From Candidatus Thioglobus sp. (GTDB taxonomy: Bacteria; Pseudomonadota; Gammaproteobacteria; PS1; Thioglobaceae): a DNA stretch of 6,733 nucleotides. Both the position numbers and the translations under genes were made by a program. The stretch covers positions 1 through 6,733 of the forward strand of contig QOAB01000151.1 in assembly GCA_003978285.1 (NCBI GenBank), read 5' to 3'. The notes beneath the pieces are model-generated. The model had not been told where the DNA came from. It worked only from the letters and a program-made list of their open reading frames with translations, and did not search any database. This document shows, one piece after another, positions 1-6,733 of the stretch (the stretch's first letter is position 1; each line of letters starts with the position of its first letter).

Positions 1-26
1 CTACCGCTAATAAACAATCCTTTCAT
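1..26 (-). CDS. Possible 5' end of dethiobiotin synthetase (partial)
   Basis: An ATG at 26-24 on the minus strand opens a frame that runs off the left edge and reads MKGLFISG plus two bases (AG) of a Ser or Arg codon. This resembles the start of BioD-type P-loop enzymes, where a short hydrophobic beta strand leads into a Gly-rich ATP-binding loop. BioD makes dethiobiotin in biotin synthesis. Only eight codons are visible, so the identity is a guess. The gene would be divergent from pyrD, with start codons 39 bp apart. No clear Shine-Dalgarno sequence lies upstream. A TAAAAT box at 40-35 could be a weak -10 element, but no convincing -35 accompanies it. Any protein beginning with a beta strand and P-loop would fit equally well. 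Confidence 0.35.
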
Positions 27-28
27 GG

Positions 29-58
29 TTAATAATTTTAACAGCAAAAATGTATAAT
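29..58 (+). promoter_or_regulatory. Predicted sigma70-type promoter of pyrD-leuS
   Basis: A perfect TATAAT -10 hexamer lies at 53-58. TTAATA at 29-34 matches four of six -35 consensus positions at an 18-bp spacing. Transcription would be expected to start near 65-66, which is the pyrD start codon itself, so the predicted mRNA has essentially no 5' leader. The -10 is convincing; the -35 is modest. Confidence 0.55.
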
Positions 59-65
59 ACTACCC

Positions 66-3694
<3,629 letters not shown>

Positions 3695-3700
3695 AACAAT

Positions 3701-3730
3701 AGTATACAACGATTAATCTATTCAAACCAA
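3701..3730 (-). promoter_or_regulatory. Predicted promoter of the GDCCVxC gene
   Basis: Reading the minus strand, TATACT at 3706-3701 matches five of six -10 positions. TTGGTT at 3730-3725 is a weak -35 (three of six) at 18-bp spacing, and it just overlaps the chrA 3' end. The expected transcription start is about 3694, exactly the A of the chosen ATG, implying a leaderless mRNA. There is no Shine-Dalgarno sequence before that ATG. Confidence 0.4.
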
Positions 3731-5029
3731 TACAGTTAACGTCAAACCAGTGACTGCGCAAGCAGCAATCACACTCATAATGCCGATCTTAAATCGAAAC
3801 AAGGCAATGAAAGCCGCAACACCAATCAAAGTTGCCACCCAATCTAAATCACCTCCATTTGGCCATAGAACATTTTCAGCAAAAAATACCGCTAGATTGA
3901 TAATCACACCCACCACTGCAGCAGTCACTGCTGAGAGTGGTGCGCTAAACTTAAGATCTCCTCTGGTTGCTTCCACCCCTGGCCCACCTAAAAAGATAAA
4001 CAAAAATGATGGTAGGAAAGTAAACAACGTGGCGACAGACGCACCAGCAAAACCAGCTAACAACAAAGCGTCCGGACCAAAAATTTCCTTAGTCCACGCA
4101 CCGACAAAACCAACAAAGGCCACCACCATGATCAGCGGGCCTGGTGTGGTCTCCCCCAGGGCTAAACCATCCATCATCTGCGTACTCGTTAGCCAGGCAT
4201 ATTGATCTACACCGCCTTGATAAATATAAGGAAGTACCGCATAAGCACCACCAAAAGTTACCATGGCCGCTTTGGTAAAAAACTCACCCATATCGTGTAA
4301 CACCGGATCACTCAACAAACTCATGATCGCCACACCAATTGCAACGCCAACTACAGCAAAACTAACCAAACGAGACCATTTAAATTTAGCATGATCAGGC
4401 ACAGGTGTGTTGTCATCAATTAGTGCAGGGCCATAACCCGTTTCACCATCACCATGATGCGCACCCATCTTAAACGTGTCTGGCGAAATTTTCGCCCCTA
4501 AAAAACCAACCAATGCCGCACTCAAAACAATATAAGGAAAAGGGACTTTAAGTGCAAAAATCGCAATAAAGGCCGCCACCGCTATTGCTCGCAATATATT
4601 ATTCGACAATGCTTTAGAGCCAATACGATAAGCGGCAAACAAAACAATGGCGGTCACTGCTGGTTTAATGCCATACAAAATTCCTGATACCGCACTCACA
4701 TCACCATAGGTTAAATAAACCCAGGTCAGCGCGCTCAAAATAAACAACGAAGGCAGGACAAATAATACACCGGCAACAATACCACCTCTAACACCAAACA
4801 TTAGCCAACCAATATAAGTCGCTAATTGTTGTGCTTCAGGGCCTGGCAACACCATGGTGTAATTCAATGCATGCAAAAAACGATGCTCAGAAATCCAACG
4901 ACGCTTTTCTACTAACTCTTGATGCATCATCGATATTTGCCCAGCAGGACCGCCAAAACTAATAAAACCCAGCTTTAGCCAGTAAACAAAAAATTCTAAA
5001 AAACTAGGGGCTTTGGGTTGCTCTTGCAT
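3722..5029 (-). CDS. chrA: Chromate transporter family (CHR) inner-membrane protein
   Basis: A long-chain CHR family protein of 435 residues, with two homologous membrane halves joined by a polar linker at about 183-220 that contains HHGDGE. The N-terminal half carries FGGPAGQ (25-31) and LPGPEAQQLATYIGW (61-75). The C-terminal half repeats the pattern as FGGAYAVLPYI (259-269) and LGETTPGPLI (291-300). Many Leu/Val/Ala/Phe-rich segments imply about ten membrane spans. Characterised members export chromate, probably using the proton gradient; many genomic copies have untested substrates, so chromate is a family-level assignment. The ATG has a good Shine-Dalgarno sequence, GAGGA, six bases upstream. 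The gene lies just downstream of the prkB terminator with only about 14 bp between the T-tract and its start codon. Its own promoter is therefore not obvious, and it may depend on readthrough or on a start inside the prkB 3' end. The GDCCVxC gene follows. Confidence 0.93.
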   Translation of the reverse strand: MQEQPKAPSFLEFFVYWLKLGFISFGGPAGQISMMHQELVEKRRWISEHRFLHALNYTMVLPGPEAQQLATYIGWLMFGVRGGIVAGVLFVLPSLFILSALTWVYLTYGDVSAVSGILYGIKPAVTAIVLFAAYRIGSKALSNNILRAIAVAAFIAIFALKVPFPYIVLSAALVGFLGAKISPDTFKMGAHHGDGETGYGPALIDDNTPVPDHAKFKWSRLVSFAVVGVAIGVAIMSLLSDPVLHDMGEFFTKAAMVTFGGAYAVLPYIYQGGVDQYAWLTSTQMMDGLALGETTPGPLIMVVAFVGFVGAWTKEIFGPDALLLAGFAGASVATLFTFLPSFLFIFLGGPGVEATRGDLKFSAPLSAVTAAVVGVIINLAVFFAENVLWPNGGDLDWVATLIGVAAFIALFRFKIGIMSVIAACAVTGLTLTVLV

Positions 5030-5035
5030 GATTTT

Positions 5036-5040
5036 TCCTC
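5036..5040 (-). promoter_or_regulatory. Ribosome-binding site of chrA
   Basis: GAGGA on the minus strand ends six bases before the chrA ATG and supports that start. It lies only three bases beyond the T-tract of the upstream terminator, so any transcript that ends in the T-tract would exclude it. Confidence 0.75.
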
Positions 5041-5043
5041 AAT

Positions 5044-5090
5044 AAAAAACCTTGTTAACCCCTGCAAAAAGCTTGCAGAAATTAACAAGG
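5044..5090 (-). terminator. Strong rho-independent terminator after prkB
   Basis: On the minus strand, CCTTGTTAA (5090-5082) pairs with TTAACAAGG (5058-5050), and CTGCAA (5078-5073) pairs with TTGCAG (5067-5062) around a 5-nt loop. Between these arms, three U residues face three G residues, so in minus-strand RNA they can form G-U wobbles, giving a continuous 18-bp stem. Six T residues follow (5049-5044). On the plus strand the same three positions are C facing A mismatches and no T-tract follows, so the element is directional. The stem begins 15 bases after the prkB stop codon. Confidence 0.93.
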
Positions 5091-5105
5091 CTTAAAAAAT
5101 ATGAT

Positions 5106-5990
5106 TTACTTATTGGCCATTAGCCCATCAATAATTGGTGTCAACATAATATCCATCACATCCACCATAAAGCTACCCTTGTAGACTAACGTGGTGTCGT
5201 TTTGTAAAAACGCCATTGCTTCCGCAGGTAGCTTGTCTGCAACCGCTTGAAGATCAACACCATCAATACGCACACTGGTGACTACCAAAGAGTCCTCTGG
5301 CGCAGGTACTGCTTGACCGCTAAACGGGTTAGAGGTATCTACTAAAGGAATACGATGGAAATTAATGTGTGTGTTCTCAAATTGTGGTGTGATAAATTCA
5401 ACATAGTCCTGCATGCGGTCTAGGATAATTTCAGTCACTTGCTCTGGCGTATAAGGGCGCTCAGAAGTGTCTCTGTGGATTTTTTGAATCCACTCAATAT
5501 TAACCGCTGGCACCACACCGACCAATAAATCAACTTGTCCTGCGACATCAGCATTATCAGTTTTCACACCACCATGAAGCCCTTCGTAAAACATAATGTC
5601 TGTGTCAGCTTCAATATCTTCCCAAGGGGTAAACTGACCAGGGTTAAGGTCAGTACCTAAACGTGCATTGTGCTCAACTGCCTCTTCATCCGAGTGAATG
5701 TAATAACGCTTTTGACCTGTACCGTCTTCACCATATTGCTTAAACAACGCTTCTAATTTATCAAAATGGTTGGCATTTTCTGCAAAATGCGTTAGCACTT
5801 TACCTGCTGCGCGTGACTTCTCGACTTCAACTTTCATGTCTGCACGTTCAAACTTGTGAAAGCTATCGCCTTCTACAACACAAACGTTAAGATTTTTCTG
5901 GTCGAAAATTTTCTCAAATGCTTTTTTTACGAAAGTTGTGCCTGCACCTGATGAGCCGGTAACCGAAACGACGGGGTGTTTTGTTGACAT
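5106..5990 (-). CDS. prkB: Phosphoribulokinase (proteobacterial type)
   Basis: This enzyme phosphorylates ribulose 5-phosphate with ATP to give ribulose 1,5-bisphosphate, the CO2 acceptor for RuBisCO, in the Calvin-Benson-Bassham cycle. Its 294 residues match the usual length of about 290 for the bacterial octameric class (PrkB/CbbP). It opens with the ATP loop GSSGAGTT (12-19), whose usual P-loop Lys is absent, as in Rhodobacter sphaeroides PRK. EGDSFHKF (40-47) contains Asp42, the family's catalytic base, and His45; Arg49 follows. FYEGLHGG (134-141) holds Glu136. WIQKIHRD (167-174) and Arg178 supply the Lys170, Arg173 and Arg178 counterparts of the R. sphaeroides catalytic and sugar-phosphate-binding residues. 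No catalytic residue appears lost. A strong Shine-Dalgarno sequence sits upstream. The gene starts 29 bp after gyrB with no terminator between them, so it may be partly cotranscribed with gyrB, and it ends at a strong terminator. No RuBisCO or other Calvin-cycle gene is in view. Confidence 0.95.
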   Translation of the reverse strand: MSTKHPVVSVTGSSGAGTTFVKKAFEKIFDQKNLNVCVVEGDSFHKFERADMKVEVEKSRAAGKVLTHFAENANHFDKLEALFKQYGEDGTGQKRYYIHSDEEAVEHNARLGTDLNPGQFTPWEDIEADTDIMFYEGLHGGVKTDNADVAGQVDLLVGVVPAVNIEWIQKIHRDTSERPYTPEQVTEIILDRMQDYVEFITPQFENTHINFHRIPLVDTSNPFSGQAVPAPEDSLVVTSVRIDGVDLQAVADKLPAEAMAFLQNDTTLVYKGSFMVDVMDIMLTPIIDGLMANK

Positions 5991-5997
5991 AATGTAA

Positions 5998-6003
5998 CTC
6001 CTT
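5998..6003 (-). promoter_or_regulatory. Ribosome-binding site of prkB
   Basis: AAGGAG on the minus strand, seven bases before the ATG, is a near-perfect Shine-Dalgarno sequence. It fixes the prkB start and suggests efficient translation. The gyrB-prkB gap also contains TATTATTAT (6017-6009), which resembles a -10 box, but no -35 is apparent, so I do not call a promoter. Confidence 0.8.
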
Positions 6004-6019
6004 GTTAAATAATAATAGG

Positions 6020-6733
6020 TTAAAAATCTAGGTTATCGACTGAGAGCGCATTTTTTTCAATAAAGTTCCTTCTTGGCTCTACTTCGTCACCCATTAGAGT
6101 TGAAAATACTTCGTCTGCAACAATAGCATCCTCAATCTTTACTTTGAGTAAAATTCTATTCTCTGGATCCATGGTGGTCTCCCAAAGCTGTTCCGGATTC
6201 ATCTCTCCTAAGCCTTTATAGCGCTGGAAGCTCTGACCTTTTTTGGCATCATCCATCAAAAATTTAACCACCTGGGTAAAGTTTTTAGCTTTAATCTCTT
6301 TACCTTTTTTCTCAACAAAAGATTCTTCGCTAAAGACACTTTCAATGGCTTCTGAGAATTTTTTAATGGTTTTATAATCGTCAGAATTAAAAAAGGCTTC
6401 GCCTAAGAAATCAGTATCGTTATCGACACCATACACTGATAAAGTATGTTCAATCTCTTGGGTTTTATCATTAAAAACAACTACGTGCTTTTGTGCTGGT
6501 GTTAGATCTTGCGCTAAAAGCTGCTGTATTTGCGCACACCAGGCTTTAGTTTTTTTAGTGTCTTCTAAGTCACTCAGTGGTGCTGATCTAGCAACAGCTT
6601 GCATCAATGCCAAATTAAACTTTTTAGATAAACGCTCAACGATTGAGTTAATTTTATAATAATCTTTAACCGCAGTTTCTAGAGCCACACCCGAAATAGC
6701 AGGTGCTGAAGCATTTGCATACAGGTGCGCATC
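6020..6733 (-). CDS. gyrB: DNA gyrase subunit B, C-terminal part (5' end outside window)
   Basis: This is the last 237 residues of GyrB, the ATPase subunit of the type II topoisomerase that introduces negative supercoils. The frame enters from the right edge reading [15 protein letters not shown], aligned with the E. coli GyrB sequence at the start of the Gram-negative insertion in the TOPRIM region. It runs through the insertion and reaches [15 protein letters not shown] and ETTMDPENR, ending with [13 protein letters not shown] and NLDF. The EQLW and VEPRRxFIE motifs and the C-terminal ending distinguish GyrB from ParE. The GTG at 6688-6686 is an internal Val codon, not a start, because the homology continues upstream of it. 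The reading frame is intact with a TAA stop. No terminator follows before prkB, 29 bp downstream on the same strand. Confidence 0.96.
   Translation of the reverse strand, partial: DAHLYANASAPAISGVALETAVKDYYKINSIVERLSKKFNLALMQAVARSAPLSDLEDTKKTKAWCAQIQQLLAQDLTPAQKHVVVFNDKTQEIEHTLSVYGVDNDTDFLGEAFFNSDDYKTIKKFSEAIESVFSEESFVEKKGKEIKAKNFTQVVKFLMDDAKKGQSFQRYKGLGEMNPEQLWETTMDPENRILLKVKIEDAIVADEVFSTLMGDEVEPRRNFIEKNALSVDNLDF

Noticed and set aside
3750..4205. 151-codon plus-strand frame opposite chrA
   Set aside because: It is the antisense of conserved CHR-family coding sequence, its composition (Thr, Ala, Lys, Pro) reflects the reversed membrane protein, and it has no ribosome-binding site.
5039..5067. 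Possible chrA promoter (TTGCAG, 17 bp, TATTGA on the minus strand)
   Set aside because: Each hexamer matches only three of six consensus positions, the -10 lacks its final T, and both are explained by the terminator stem, T-tract and SD.
6020..6688. gyrB fragment read as a complete 222-residue gene starting at a GTG
   Set aside because: The frame and homology continue to the window edge, so the GTG is an internal Val codon of full GyrB.

Overview
The window looks like ordinary core chromosome of an AT-leaning gammaproteobacterial chemoautotroph. LeuS and GyrB match their gammaproteobacterial homologues closely, and GyrB carries the long insertion typical of Gram-negative gyrases. A proteobacterial-type phosphoribulokinase implies CO2 fixation by the Calvin-Benson-Bassham cycle. 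By general resemblance I would place it near sulfur-oxidising lineages such as SUP05/Thioglobaceae or related symbionts. That placement is inference; only the protein families are read from the sequence.

Layout. Positions 1-26 (minus) are probably the first codons of a gene leaving the window, perhaps bioD. A 39-bp divergent gap separates it from a plus-strand pair: pyrD (class 1B dihydroorotate dehydrogenase, 66-1031) and leuS (leucyl-tRNA synthetase, 1039-3498), 7 bp apart. From the right edge, a minus-strand series converges on leuS: gyrB (3' part, 6733-6020), prkB (phosphoribulokinase, 5990-5106), a strong rho-independent terminator (5090-5044), chrA (chromate transporter family, 5029-3722) and a 67-residue cysteine-rich GDCCVxC-family protein (3694-3491). 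The tail of this last gene overlaps the end of leuS by 8 bp inside a small perfect hairpin.

The genes do not form one pathway. pyrD serves pyrimidine synthesis, leuS translation, gyrB DNA supercoiling and prkB regeneration of ribulose-1,5-bisphosphate. chrA and the small Cys-rich gene form a possible metal/oxyanion-related pair. There is no mobile element, CRISPR array, RNA gene or phage gene, and no gene-free stretch longer than about 80 bp.

I found no previously undescribed system. The points most worth a second look are: -10 elements placed so close to the pyrD and GDCCVxC start codons that leaderless mRNAs are predicted; a terminator whose stem is continuous only on one strand, with the chrA ribosome-binding site directly after its T-tract; a class 1B PyrD with no PyrK partner in view; prkB sitting behind gyrB rather than with other Calvin-cycle genes; and the chrA-GDCCVxC neighbourhood.
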